From Pseudomonadota bacterium (GTDB lineage Bacteria > Pseudomonadota > Gammaproteobacteria > Xanthomonadales > Rhodanobacteraceae), in assembly GCA_021798675.1 (NCBI GenBank), contig JAJZGE010000148.1, forward strand, positions 1 through 5,770: 5,770 nucleotides of DNA, in the 5' to 3' direction. Numbering within the stretch: position 1 is the stretch's first letter; every line of letters starts with the position of its first letter. The notes under the pieces are model-generated. The model saw nothing but the letters and a program-made list of their open reading frames with translations. It searched no databases and had not been told where the DNA came from. Below are positions 1-5,770 of this stretch, in pieces. The position numbers and the translations under genes are program-made.

Positions 1-122
1 TCCTCCAGCTTCCTGATCTGGGTGGACAGGGTCGGCTGGCTGACGAAGCAGGCCTCCGCCGCGCGACCGAAATGGCGCTGCTCGGCTAGCGCCACGAGGT
101 AGTGCAGGTCGCGCAGGTTCAT
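1..122 (-). CDS. oxyR: OxyR-like LysR-family transcriptional regulator, N-terminal part (cut by left edge)
   Basis: The reverse complement opens with ATG at 122-120 and reads 40 uninterrupted codons to the window edge, beginning [20 protein letters not shown]. This is the winged helix-turn-helix of a LysR-type regulator. The recognition-helix segment [13 protein letters not shown] (residues 28-40) and the start NLRDL.YLVALAE.RHF match E. coli OxyR (MNIRDLEYLVALAEHRHF, SQPTLSGQIRKLE) far better than a generic LysR protein. OxyR senses hydrogen peroxide through a disulfide in its C-terminal domain and activates catalase and alkyl hydroperoxide reductase genes. Those sensor cysteines lie outside the window, so redox function cannot be checked here. 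The start is preceded by a weak GGA ribosome site about six bases upstream. It is transcribed divergently from the aminopeptidase gene. LysR family is near certain; OxyR orthology is very likely. Confidence 0.88.
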   Translation of the reverse strand, partial: MNLRDLHYLVALAEQRHFGRAAEACFVSQPTLSTQIRKLE

Positions 123-134
123 GGCGTTTCCGTC

Positions 135-149
135 ATAGGTGATGGCTAT
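135..149. promoter_or_regulatory. OxyR-like half operator (ATAG-N7-CTAT)
   Basis: The 15 bases at 135-149 read ATAG, seven bases, CTAT, which is the spacing of one half of the known OxyR consensus (ATAGnTnnnAnCTAT). The internal T fits; the internal A is a G here. It also fits the general LysR-box form T-N11-A. It lies 13 bases upstream of the oxyR-like start codon, where an autoregulatory site is expected. The second half expected one helical turn further (157-171) is a poor match to the consensus. OxyR binding is inferred from the motif and its position. Confidence 0.5.
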
Positions 150-168
150 GAAACATCATGGTAGCCAT
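142..168. repeat. Perfect 7-bp inverted repeat in the divergent spacer
   Basis: ATGGCTA at 142-148 and TAGCCAT at 162-168 are exact reverse complements separated by 13 bases. The left arm overlaps the ATAG-N7-CTAT element. The centres of the arms are 20 bases apart, about two helical turns, so both arms face the same side of the DNA, as dimeric regulators require. The stretch is visibly more AT-rich than its surroundings. It may be an operator for the OxyR-like protein or another regulator controlling the divergent pair. No confident -35/-10 pair was found for either gene in the 123-273 spacer. Confidence 0.5.
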
Positions 169-263
169 TGAGCGACCTGCGCAAGCCGGGGCGGCTGCAT
201 GCCTTATGGCACTGGGTGGAAAGTCATGCCGGGCCTAGCGTGCAGGGTTACCTCACACCACGT

Positions 264-268
264 GGAAG
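264..268 (+). promoter_or_regulatory. Ribosome binding site deciding the aminopeptidase start
   Basis: GGAAG ends five bases before ATG 274. No comparable site precedes the in-frame ATG at 199 (sequence upstream is GGGGCGGCTGC). This, together with the signal peptide directly after residue 1, fixes the start at 274. Confidence 0.65.
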
Positions 269-273
269 CCGCC

Positions 274-2955
274 ATGCGTCGTCACCTTCGTCCGCTCCTG
301 TTCACCGCATTGGCTGCCAGCTGCGGCATGGCTTTCGCCGCCTCCGCCGGCCAGGTTCCCACCGGCCGGCTGCCGTCGTGGGCGGTGCCGCAGTCCTACC
401 GGATCGCCTTCAAGGTCGATCCGGCGCAGGCCGACTTCTCCGGCACCACCACGATCAAGGTGAAGCTGGCCAAGGCTTCCGACCACGTGTGGCTGGACGG
501 CGCTTCGCTGACGGTGTCGAAGGCGACGGTGACCGATGCCGCGGGCAAGACGCACGATGCGAAATACGTGGAAGCCGATCCCAAGGCCGGCGTGGCGCGC
601 GTGGATTTCGGCAGCACGCTGCCGGCCGGCGAGATCACGCTGCAGTTCCACTACACCGCGCCGCTCAACGCGCAGCTGCAGGGCCTGTACAAGGTCACCG
701 ACAAGGGGCAGTCGTACGCGATGACGCAAATGGAGCCGATCAGCGCGCGATTCGCGTTCCCGGGCTTCGACGAACCCGGCTTCAAGACCCCGTTCGACAT
801 CTCCATCACCCTGCCCGACCACGACGTGGCGGTAGCCAACACCCGGCAGGTGAGCGAGAAGCCCGCCGGCAAGGGCTGGAAGACGGTGAGCTTCGCGCAG
901 ACCCTGCCGCTGCCGACCTACCTGGTGGCGTTTGCCGTGGGGCCGTGGGACATCACGCCGACCGCGGAGATCTCGCCCGACGCCTACCGCAGCAAGCCGC
1001 TGCCGCTGCGTGGCATCGCCGCCGCCGGCGAGGCGCACCGCATGAGTCACGTGCTTTCCGAAACGCCGAGCATCATCCACGCGCTGGAGAACTACTACGG
1101 CTTCGGCTATCCGTGGGACAAGCTGGACTTGCTCGCCGCGCCGGATTTCGCCGCCGGTGCGATGGAGAACCCCGGCCTGGTCACCTTCCGCGACTGGCTG
1201 CTGCTGCTCGACAAGGATTCCCCGGCGCGCGACGTGCGCGATGCGTTCAACGACACCGCGCACGAGCTGGCCCACCAGTGGACCGGCGACACCGTGACGC
1301 TGGCTTGGTGGAACGACATCTGGCTCAACGAGGCCTTCGCCACCTGGATGCAGCAGAAGGTCACGATGGAAGTCCATCCCGAATACCGCGCCGACCTCGA
1401 CCGCGTGCTCGGCGCGCAGGGCGCGATGGCCAACGACAGCCTGCTCAGCGCGCGCAAGATCCGCCAGCCGATCACCGGCAACGGCGACATCATGACCGCG
1501 TTCGACGGCATCACCTACCAGAAGGGTGCCTCGGTGATCGCCATGTTCGAGAACTACGTGGGCGACAAGACCTTCCAGAAGGGCATGCGCGCCTACATCC
1601 AGGCGCACAAGTTCGGTAACGCGAATGCCGACGACCTGGTCGACGCGATCGCCACGGCGGCCGGCAAGGGCGAGGCATTCAAGCATGCGTTCAAGAGCTT
1701 CCTCGACCAGTCCGGCGTGCCCTACGTGCAGACGGCGCTGGAGCAGAAGGGCGGCCAGACGGTGCTGGCGTTGAAGCAGAGCCGCTACCTGCCGCTGGGC
1801 AGCCATGGCAACAGCCGGCGTATCTGGGGCATCCCGGTATGCGTGCGCTATGGCACCGCCGGCGGCAGCCAGGTGGCCTGCACGATGCTCGACAAGGCCG
1901 CCGGCTCGCTGGCGCTGCCCGGTGCCAGCGCGCACACCTGGGTGATGCCGAACGCAAATGCCGCCGGCTACTACCGCTTCAGCCTCGACAAGGGCGAGCT
2001 GGCCGCGCTGACCGCCGAGGTCGCCAAGCTGAGCGACACCGAGCAGTTGGCCTACGCCGACGCGATCCACGCCAGCTTCGAGCACGGCGACCTCGATGCC
2101 GGCCAGGTGCTCGCCGCGCTGAAGCCGCTCACCGGATCGAAGACCCGCCAAGTGGCGACCGCGCCGCTGGGCCAGCTGGAGTGGATCTATCGCCACGTGG
2201 CCAGGACCGCTGCACAGCGTGCGCGGATCGCCGACTGGGTGAAGGCTGCTTACCTGCCGAAACTCGAAGCGCTGGGCTACCAGCGCAAGCCGGGCGAGCC
2301 GGAAGACGACTCCCTGTTGCGCAGCACGCTGGCCGGCGCGCTGGGGCTCGACTTCAAGTTACCGGAGGTGCGCGCCGAGCTGCTCAAGCAGGGCGAGGCC
2401 GCCTTGCGCAAGAACGCGAACGGTCGCCTGAACCTCGCCGCCGCCAACCCCGACCTGCTCGGCGATGCGCTGGGCGTGGCGGTGCAGACGCAGGGCAAGA
2501 GTGCGGTGGATGCGCTGATCGCCGAGCTGCCGCGGACCAGCGATCCCGCGCTGCGCAACGGCATCCTCGGCGGCCTCGCCCGAGTCGAGGATCCCGCGCT
2601 GGCCGAACAGGTGCGCGACTTCGCGATCAGCAAGCCGGTGAAGGTGGGCGAGATGGCCTCGCTGCTGCGTGCCGGCCGCGACACGCGCGCCCAGCGCGAC
2701 GCGCTGTGGGGCTGGTTCACCGGACACTACCCGCAGGTGCTTGCACGCACTGGCAGCTTCGCCGGCGGTTACCTGCCGATGCTGGCCGGCGGTGGTGGTT
2801 GCTCCCCTGCCGAAGCGCAGCGGTTGCAGTCGTTCTTCAATCCGCGCATGAACGATGCTGCCGGCATCGCGCGTGGTCTGGCGCAGACCACCGAGTCCAT
2901 CGAGCTGTGTTCCGCGCTGGCCGCCCGGCAGAACCCGGCCTCGATCACGCGCTGA
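274..2955 (+). CDS. Secreted M1-family zinc aminopeptidase (aminopeptidase N-like), 893 aa
   Basis: This metallopeptidase should remove N-terminal residues from peptides outside the cytoplasm. Residues 1 to about 22-25 form a signal peptide: RR near the start, a hydrophobic core, then AFA/ASA cleavage sites. The N-terminal beta domain (about 30-240) ends with QME (152-154), matching the N-terminus-binding region of the family. The catalytic domain has GAMEN (295-299) and HELAH (330-334), with E353 in WLNEAF as third zinc ligand, giving the HExxH-x18-E pattern. E331 is the general base and Y415 the likely transition-state tyrosine. Residues from about 510 on form an ERAP1_C-like helical region. 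Length is usual for the family and no key residue is missing. I chose ATG 274 because GGAAG (264-268) lies five bases upstream and the signal peptide follows at once; the in-frame ATG at 199 adds 25 residues and buries it. C17 (AASC) is a weak lipobox candidate. Substrate preference cannot be read from the sequence. Confidence 0.95.
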   Translation: MRRHLRPLLFTALAASCGMAFAASAGQVPTGRLPSWAVPQSYRIAFKVDPAQADFSGTTTIKVKLAKASDHVWLDGASLTVSKATVTDAAGKTHDAKYVEADPKAGVARVDFGSTLPAGEITLQFHYTAPLNAQLQGLYKVTDKGQSYAMTQMEPISARFAFPGFDEPGFKTPFDISITLPDHDVAVANTRQVSEKPAGKGWKTVSFAQTLPLPTYLVAFAVGPWDITPTAEISPDAYRSKPLPLRGIAAAGEAHRMSHVLSETPSIIHALENYYGFGYPWDKLDLLAAPDFAAGAMENPGLVTFRDWLLLLDKDSPARDVRDAFNDTAHELAHQWTGDTVTLAWWNDIWLNEAFATWMQQKVTMEVHPEYRADLDRVLGAQGAMANDSLLSARKIRQPITGNGDIMTAFDGITYQKGASVIAMFENYVGDKTFQKGMRAYIQAHKFGNANADDLVDAIATAAGKGEAFKHAFKSFLDQSGVPYVQTALEQKGGQTVLALKQSRYLPLGSHGNSRRIWGIPVCVRYGTAGGSQVACTMLDKAAGSLALPGASAHTWVMPNANAAGYYRFSLDKGELAALTAEVAKLSDTEQLAYADAIHASFEHGDLDAGQVLAALKPLTGSKTRQVATAPLGQLEWIYRHVARTAAQRARIADWVKAAYLPKLEALGYQRKPGEPEDDSLLRSTLAGALGLDFKLPEVRAELLKQGEAALRKNANGRLNLAAANPDLLGDALGVAVQTQGKSAVDALIAELPRTSDPALRNGILGGLARVEDPALAEQVRDFAISKPVKVGEMASLLRAGRDTRAQRDALWGWFTGHYPQVLARTGSFAGGYLPMLAGGGGCSPAEAQRLQSFFNPRMNDAAGIARGLAQTTESIELCSALAARQNPASITR

Positions 2956-2976
2956 CCATCCCTGCGTTTCCGCTCG

Positions 2977-3010
2977 CGACAAGCCCCGCCACGGCGGGGC
3001 TTGTCGTTTT
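2977..3010 (+). terminator. Rho-independent terminator after the aminopeptidase gene
   Basis: CGACAAGCCCCGCC at 2977-2990 pairs exactly with GGCGGGGCTTGTCG at 2993-3006. The full symmetry leaves only two central bases, so the realistic hairpin has a 12- to 13-bp GC-rich stem and a 4- to 6-base loop. A TTTT tract follows at once (3007-3010). It begins 21 bases past the aminopeptidase stop codon. It should end that transcript and separate it from the downstream pair. The stem is nearly symmetric, but the opposite strand lacks a comparable T run, so it is best read as plus-strand only. Confidence 0.9.
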
Positions 3011-3075
3011 CGCGGGGCACGCCGTGCGCAGTCGTCGATGCGGCGTCTCGCAAAGTATTGCCGCAGCCGTTGTCG

Positions 3076-3081
3076 TAGCAT
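3076..3081 (+). promoter_or_regulatory. Possible -10 element upstream of the ACT-like/V4R-like gene
   Basis: A promoter is expected between the terminator (ending 3010) and the start at 3124. TAGCAT at 3076-3081 is the best -10-like hexamer there, inside the least GC-rich part of the gap. TTGCCG at 3058-3063 looks like a -35 but the 12-base spacing is too short, and the 17-base position holds no match. The assignment is therefore weak. It would give a leader of roughly 35 bases. Confidence 0.25.
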
Positions 3082-3113
3082 GGCCGCCCACCCAACCCAC
3101 CGACATCGTCTAC

Positions 3114-3120
3114 AGGGGGA
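3114..3120 (+). promoter_or_regulatory. Strong ribosome binding site for the 317-aa gene
   Basis: AGGGGGA lies three bases before ATG 3124, a close but strong Shine-Dalgarno match. It supports this ATG as the start and marks the reading frame as a real gene. Confidence 0.65.
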
Positions 3121-3123
3121 CGC

Positions 3124-4077
3124 ATGATCGAGCTGGAAATCCAGGCACTCGCGCTGCAACGCGAGGGCCTGCTGATCGAGGTCGGCCGCGTGGCCGCCAC
3201 CTGCGGTTACACCCTGGTGCGGCAGCGCCAGGTGCAGGATCCGCACGGCACGTTGCTTTCGATGGTTGTGCGCGGTTCGTGGTTCAAGAAGCGCGCCTTG
3301 CGCCAGGCGCTGTCCGCGTGCGACCGCCTGGTCAGCTTCGAGCTGTATCCGGTAGTGGAAGGCGAGCAGCGCGAGCATTTCGCCGCCAGCCGCAAGACCG
3401 TTTCCAACTACGTGCCGCCGCCGGCGCCCGAGCCCGAGCCCGAGCCTGTCGAAGAGCCGGCCGGAAAGGTTGCCGAGCCGGCCCCGCCTCCGGCCACGCC
3501 CGTGGTGGAAAGGCCCGAGCCCGTGCCGGAAGAATCGTTCGAGGCGTTCATGATCGAGCAGCGGCCCGTGCCGGCGCCGGTGCAGGCACCGGCGGAGCCT
3601 CCGCCCGCGCCCTTCGTCGAAGTGGTTCCGCTGGAGGCGGACGTGGCCGCTGTGGACAAGGCGCTGGCCTCGCTGGAATACGACTATCCGCGCATCGTGC
3701 CGAACCTGCTGAAGCTGGATCGCGCGGTGGCCGAAGGTGCGCGCGAATCGTCCCTGCAGCTTGCCGGGCAGCGCGTCGGCGCCTGGCTGTACGCGCGCGG
3801 CCAGACGAAGGGCGGCACGCTGCCGCTGCAGCGGGCGCTGGCCGCGGTCGCGGCGCCCGCGTTGCAGGCCTTGGTCGAGATCGACCTGCAGGGCGACCAG
3901 CTGCACATCCGGCACAGCCCGCTGTGCGCGGAGGAAGGGCATTCCGGTTGCAGCTTCTACAGCGGCCTGCTCGAGGGCCTGCTGGCGCCGCTGATCGCCC
4001 CGGCGGGCCTGTCGATCTTCCCCGTCTGCTGCCGCAGTTTCGGCGCCGACGATTGCGTGCTGGCCGTTTCGGAGTAA
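3124..4077 (+). CDS. Uncharacterised 317-aa protein: ACT-like N-terminus, Pro/Glu-rich linker, V4R-like Cys-rich C-terminus
   Basis: I do not recognise a named gene. Three parts are visible. Residues 1-77 can be read as beta-alpha-beta-beta-alpha-beta (LEIQALAL, LLIEVGRVAATC, LVRQRQV, TLLSMVVRG, KKRALRQALSAC, LVSFELYP), the topology of ACT-type ligand-binding domains. Residues 97-165 are a low-complexity linker rich in Pro, Glu and Ala, including PEPEPEP at 102-108. Residues about 170-317 form a second domain ending in a pattern typical of V4R (4-vinyl reductase) domains: a Cys/Gly-rich stretch with C268 and C276 (GCSFYSGLLEGLL), then C302-C303 and FGADDC (C311). V4R domains in other proteins bind small hydrophobic ligands or act as sensors. 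No signal peptide or membrane segment is seen, so it is probably cytoplasmic. A role as ligand sensor or adaptor is inference. It follows a terminator, so it likely starts a transcript. Gene reality is firm; the domain calls are moderate. Confidence 0.85.
   Translation: MIELEIQALALQREGLLIEVGRVAATCGYTLVRQRQVQDPHGTLLSMVVRGSWFKKRALRQALSACDRLVSFELYPVVEGEQREHFAASRKTVSNYVPPPAPEPEPEPVEEPAGKVAEPAPPPATPVVERPEPVPEESFEAFMIEQRPVPAPVQAPAEPPPAPFVEVVPLEADVAAVDKALASLEYDYPRIVPNLLKLDRAVAEGARESSLQLAGQRVGAWLYARGQTKGGTLPLQRALAAVAAPALQALVEIDLQGDQLHIRHSPLCAEEGHSGCSFYSGLLEGLLAPLIAPAGLSIFPVCCRSFGADDCVLAVSE
3426..3446 (+). repeat. Short tandem CCCGAG repeat encoding Pro-Glu pairs
   Basis: Three perfect copies of the hexamer CCCGAG run from 3427 to 3444, with partial matches on both sides. 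They encode Pro-Glu repeats at residues 102-107 of the linker. Unit length is two codons, so copy-number change would lengthen or shorten the linker without breaking the frame. Confidence 0.7.
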
Positions 4078-4094
4078 CCGCGGACGCAATTCCC

Positions 4095-4100
4095 TACACT
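4095..4100 (+). promoter_or_regulatory. Possible -10 element upstream of the envelope protein gene
   Basis: TACACT at 4095-4100 resembles a -10 hexamer and sits in the short AT-richer patch of the 55-base gap. No -35 match exists at normal spacing, where the sequence is the end of the previous gene. The gene may instead be read through from upstream. Confidence 0.22.
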
Positions 4101-4121
4101 GTGCCGGCCATGCGCGGCACA
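4100..4121 (+). repeat. Inverted repeat (7-bp arms, 8-base spacer) before the envelope protein gene
   Basis: TGTGCCG at 4100-4106 is the exact reverse complement of CGGCACA at 4115-4121. The stem would be GC-rich and is not followed by a T run, so it is not a convincing terminator. It ends directly beside the ribosome site of the next gene. It could be an operator, a 5' leader hairpin affecting translation, or chance in GC-rich DNA. Confidence 0.4.
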
Positions 4122-4132
4122 GGGAGAAGGGG

Positions 4133-5770
4133 ATGCTTGCTCGAGTGATCGGATTGCTGGGTCTCGGCCTGCTGCTGGCTGCACCGTCGCCGGCGCAGGA
4201 TGTACCGCCGCCGTTGCGCGACTGGCAGGGCTGGGTGCTGCACGACGTGCCGGAGCACGCCTGTCCCTTCCTGGCCGACCGGATGCCCGGCACGGACAGC
4301 TACCAGTGCGCCTGGCCCGGCCGCCTGACGCTGGATGCCGGCAAGGATGGCGCGAGCTTCAGCCTGGGCGTGCACGTGGATGCGGCCAGCTGGGTGGCGC
4401 TGCCGGGCGGCGGACGCACCTGGCCGCAGGCGGTGACGGCGAACAACCAGCCAGCCGTGGTGCTGCAGCGCGACGGCCAGCCGACGCTGCGGCTGGCGCC
4501 CGGCGACTATCAGCTGCGCGGCACGCTGCCGTGGACGGAGCAGCCTGCGCGCCTGCGCGTGCCGCCGGCCATCGGCCTGGTGGCGTTGAGCGTGGACGGT
4601 AAGGCGGTGTCGCGCGTCGAACGCAACGGCGACCAGCTCACGCTGGGCGAGGCCGCCGCCGCGCAGCGGGCCGCGGACGCCTTGTCCCTGCGCGTCTACC
4701 GCGAACTCAGCGACGGCCTGCCGGCGATGCTGCAGACGCAACTGCAATTCGACGTGGCCGGCAGCGCGCGCGAAGTCGTGCTCGGGCCAGCCCTGCCGGG
4801 AGGTTTCGTCGCCACCGCGCTGACGGGCGACCTGCCGGCCAGGCTCGAAGGCGACGGCCGCCTGCGCGTACAACTGCGGCCGGGACACTGGTTGCTGACG
4901 CTGCGCGCGCGGGCCACCGCGCCGCTGGAAAAGATCGCGCTGAAATGGCCTGGCGCGCCGTGGCCCCGGCAGGAGACCTGGAGCTATCGCGACGATCCCG
5001 CGTTGCGCGGCAGCCGGGTGGAGGGGCGGGGCATCGACGCCGCGCAAGCTGGCGTGCCGGACGAGTGGAGCGACCTGCCCGCCTTCCTGCTCGACGACCA
5101 CAGCGGATTGACCATCGCCGCCGGCACGCGCGGCGACGAAGGCGGCAAGGGCGACCAGGTCCTTCTGCAGCGCGAGATGTGGCTGGACTTCGACGGCGGC
5201 GGCCTGCGCACGGCCGACCACCTCAGCGGCGCGCTGCGCCACCGCCAGCGGCTGGACGTGACCGCACCGTGGCAACTGCAGCGTGCCAGCGAGGGCGGCA
5301 CGCCGCTGCTGGTCAGCAAGGACAAGGACGGGCACAGCGGCGTCGAGCTGCGCACGCACCAGCTCGATCTGGACGCTGGCCTGCGCCTGCCCATGCACGG
5401 CGGCGCGATCCCCAGTTCCGGCTGGCAACTGCCGCTGGAGAGCATCCGCGCCAAGCTGCACCTGCCGTTCGGCTATCGCCTGCTCGCGGCTCCCGGCGCA
5501 GACCGAGCGCCCGACACCTGGGTGGCGCAATGGAGCTTGCTCGACCTGTTCGTGCTGGCGTTGGTCGCCTTGCTGGCCGGCCGCCTGCTCGGCTGGCGCT
5601 GGGCCATGCTGACCGCGCTGTATCTCGCACTGGGTCGGCACGAGGCCGGTGCGCCGTTGTGGACGCTGGCGCTGGTGCTGTTGCTCGCGCTGCTGCTGCG
5701 CGCCCTGCCGGAAGGCCGCCTGCGTGCCGCGTTGCATGGCGTCGCCATCGCGGTGTGCTCGCTCGCCGTT
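4133..5770 (+). CDS. Large uncharacterised envelope protein with signal peptide and C-terminal membrane region (cut by right edge)
   Basis: From ATG 4133 the frame stays open for 546 codons to the last base, so the C-terminus is missing. GGAG at 4123-4126 lies six bases upstream of the start. Residues 1-21 look like a signal peptide (MLARVIGLLGLGLLLAAPSPA, cleavage before Q22). Residues 22 to about 460 lack membrane segments and have the alternating, Gly/Asp-turn-rich character of beta-sheet domains. C44 and C59 are close together and could form a disulfide in the periplasm. Strong hydrophobic stretches follow at about 467-487, possibly 489-500, 508-523 and 531-546, so the chain enters the membrane and may cross it several times. 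I cannot assign a family; the start (LRDW..WVLH...CP..., C.WPG.L.L) resembles unnamed large proteins I recall from high-GC proteobacteria, which is weak evidence. It follows the ACT-like/V4R-like gene by 55 bases in the same direction, so co-transcription is plausible. Coding reality is high, function unknown. Confidence 0.85.
   Translation, partial: MLARVIGLLGLGLLLAAPSPAQDVPPPLRDWQGWVLHDVPEHACPFLADRMPGTDSYQCAWPGRLTLDAGKDGASFSLGVHVDAASWVALPGGGRTWPQAVTANNQPAVVLQRDGQPTLRLAPGDYQLRGTLPWTEQPARLRVPPAIGLVALSVDGKAVSRVERNGDQLTLGEAAAAQRAADALSLRVYRELSDGLPAMLQTQLQFDVAGSAREVVLGPALPGGFVATALTGDLPARLEGDGRLRVQLRPGHWLLTLRARATAPLEKIALKWPGAPWPRQETWSYRDDPALRGSRVEGRGIDAAQAGVPDEWSDLPAFLLDDHSGLTIAAGTRGDEGGKGDQVLLQREMWLDFDGGGLRTADHLSGALRHRQRLDVTAPWQLQRASEGGTPLLVSKDKDGHSGVELRTHQLDLDAGLRLPMHGGAIPSSGWQLPLESIRAKLHLPFGYRLLAAPGADRAPDTWVAQWSLLDLFVLALVALLAGRLLGWRWAMLTALYLALGRHEAGAPLWTLALVLLLALLLRALPEGRLRAALHGVAIAVCSLAV

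Noticed and set aside
258..265. Palindrome CCACGTGG just upstream of the aminopeptidase start
   Set aside because: Eight bases is too short to stand out in GC-rich DNA, and it overlaps the ribosome site; no regulator can be named.
199..273. Upstream in-frame ATG at 199 giving a 918-residue aminopeptidase
   Set aside because: It has no convincing ribosome site and would place 25 non-hydrophobic residues before a clear signal peptide; ATG 274 has GGAAG at the right distance.
168..1619. 483-codon open frame on the plus strand overlapping the aminopeptidase
   Set aside because: Its translation is Arg/Gly/Ala-rich with no motif, a shadow of the high-GC aminopeptidase gene, which carries all catalytic motifs in its own frame.
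253..2196. 647-codon open frame on the minus strand
   Set aside because: Antisense to the aminopeptidase; Arg/His/Gly-rich low-information translation, expected where a GC-rich gene has few stops in the opposite strand.
3058..3081. TTGCCG and TAGCAT as a full sigma-70 promoter
   Set aside because: The 12-base spacing is far below the usual 16-18, so only the -10-like hexamer is listed, at low confidence.
1839..4148. 769-codon plus-strand frame bridging the aminopeptidase, the terminator and the next gene
   Set aside because: It crosses a strong terminator and overlaps two well-supported genes; its translation is Arg/Ala-rich without any domain.
2359..4293. 644-codon minus-strand frame
   Set aside because: Antisense to three supported genes, with composition typical of a shadow frame.
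4094..5737. 547-codon minus-strand frame at the right end
   Set aside because: Gln/Arg/Ala-rich shadow. The plus-strand frame from 4133 has a ribosome site, signal peptide and membrane segments, so it is the real gene.

Overview
The window is about two-thirds G+C with strong third-position GC bias. It carries the 5' end of a LysR-type regulator that closely resembles gammaproteobacterial OxyR, and an M1 aminopeptidase with a signal peptide. Together these suggest a high-GC gammaproteobacterium, most likely a xanthomonad-like lineage (Xanthomonadaceae or Rhodanobacteraceae). That placement is inferred from composition and remembered similarity, not from a search.

Layout. At the left edge, on the minus strand, are the first 40 codons of an OxyR-like regulator (1-122). 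A 151-bp divergent spacer follows (123-273), with an OxyR-like half operator and a perfect 7-bp inverted repeat. On the plus strand comes a complete secreted M1-family zinc aminopeptidase (274-2955), closed by a textbook intrinsic terminator (2977-3010). After it, a new plus-strand unit begins: a 317-residue cytoplasmic protein (3124-4077) with an ACT-like N-terminal fold, a Pro/Glu-rich linker and a Cys-rich C-terminal domain resembling V4R (4-vinyl reductase) domains. 55 bases later lies a large uncharacterised envelope protein (4133 to beyond the right edge) with a signal peptide, a long predicted beta-rich extracytoplasmic region and a hydrophobic C-terminal membrane region that is cut by the window.

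How the genes relate. The terminator separates the aminopeptidase from the two downstream genes. Those two are close enough to be co-transcribed, but a hairpin and a possible -10 element lie between them, so the second may have its own promoter. The OxyR-like gene and the aminopeptidase diverge from a shared regulatory region. Whether OxyR controls the peptidase cannot be decided from sequence alone.

I see no RNA genes, insertion sequences, CRISPR arrays or clear signs of recent transfer. The least explained content is the ACT-like/V4R-like fusion protein and the large envelope protein beside it.
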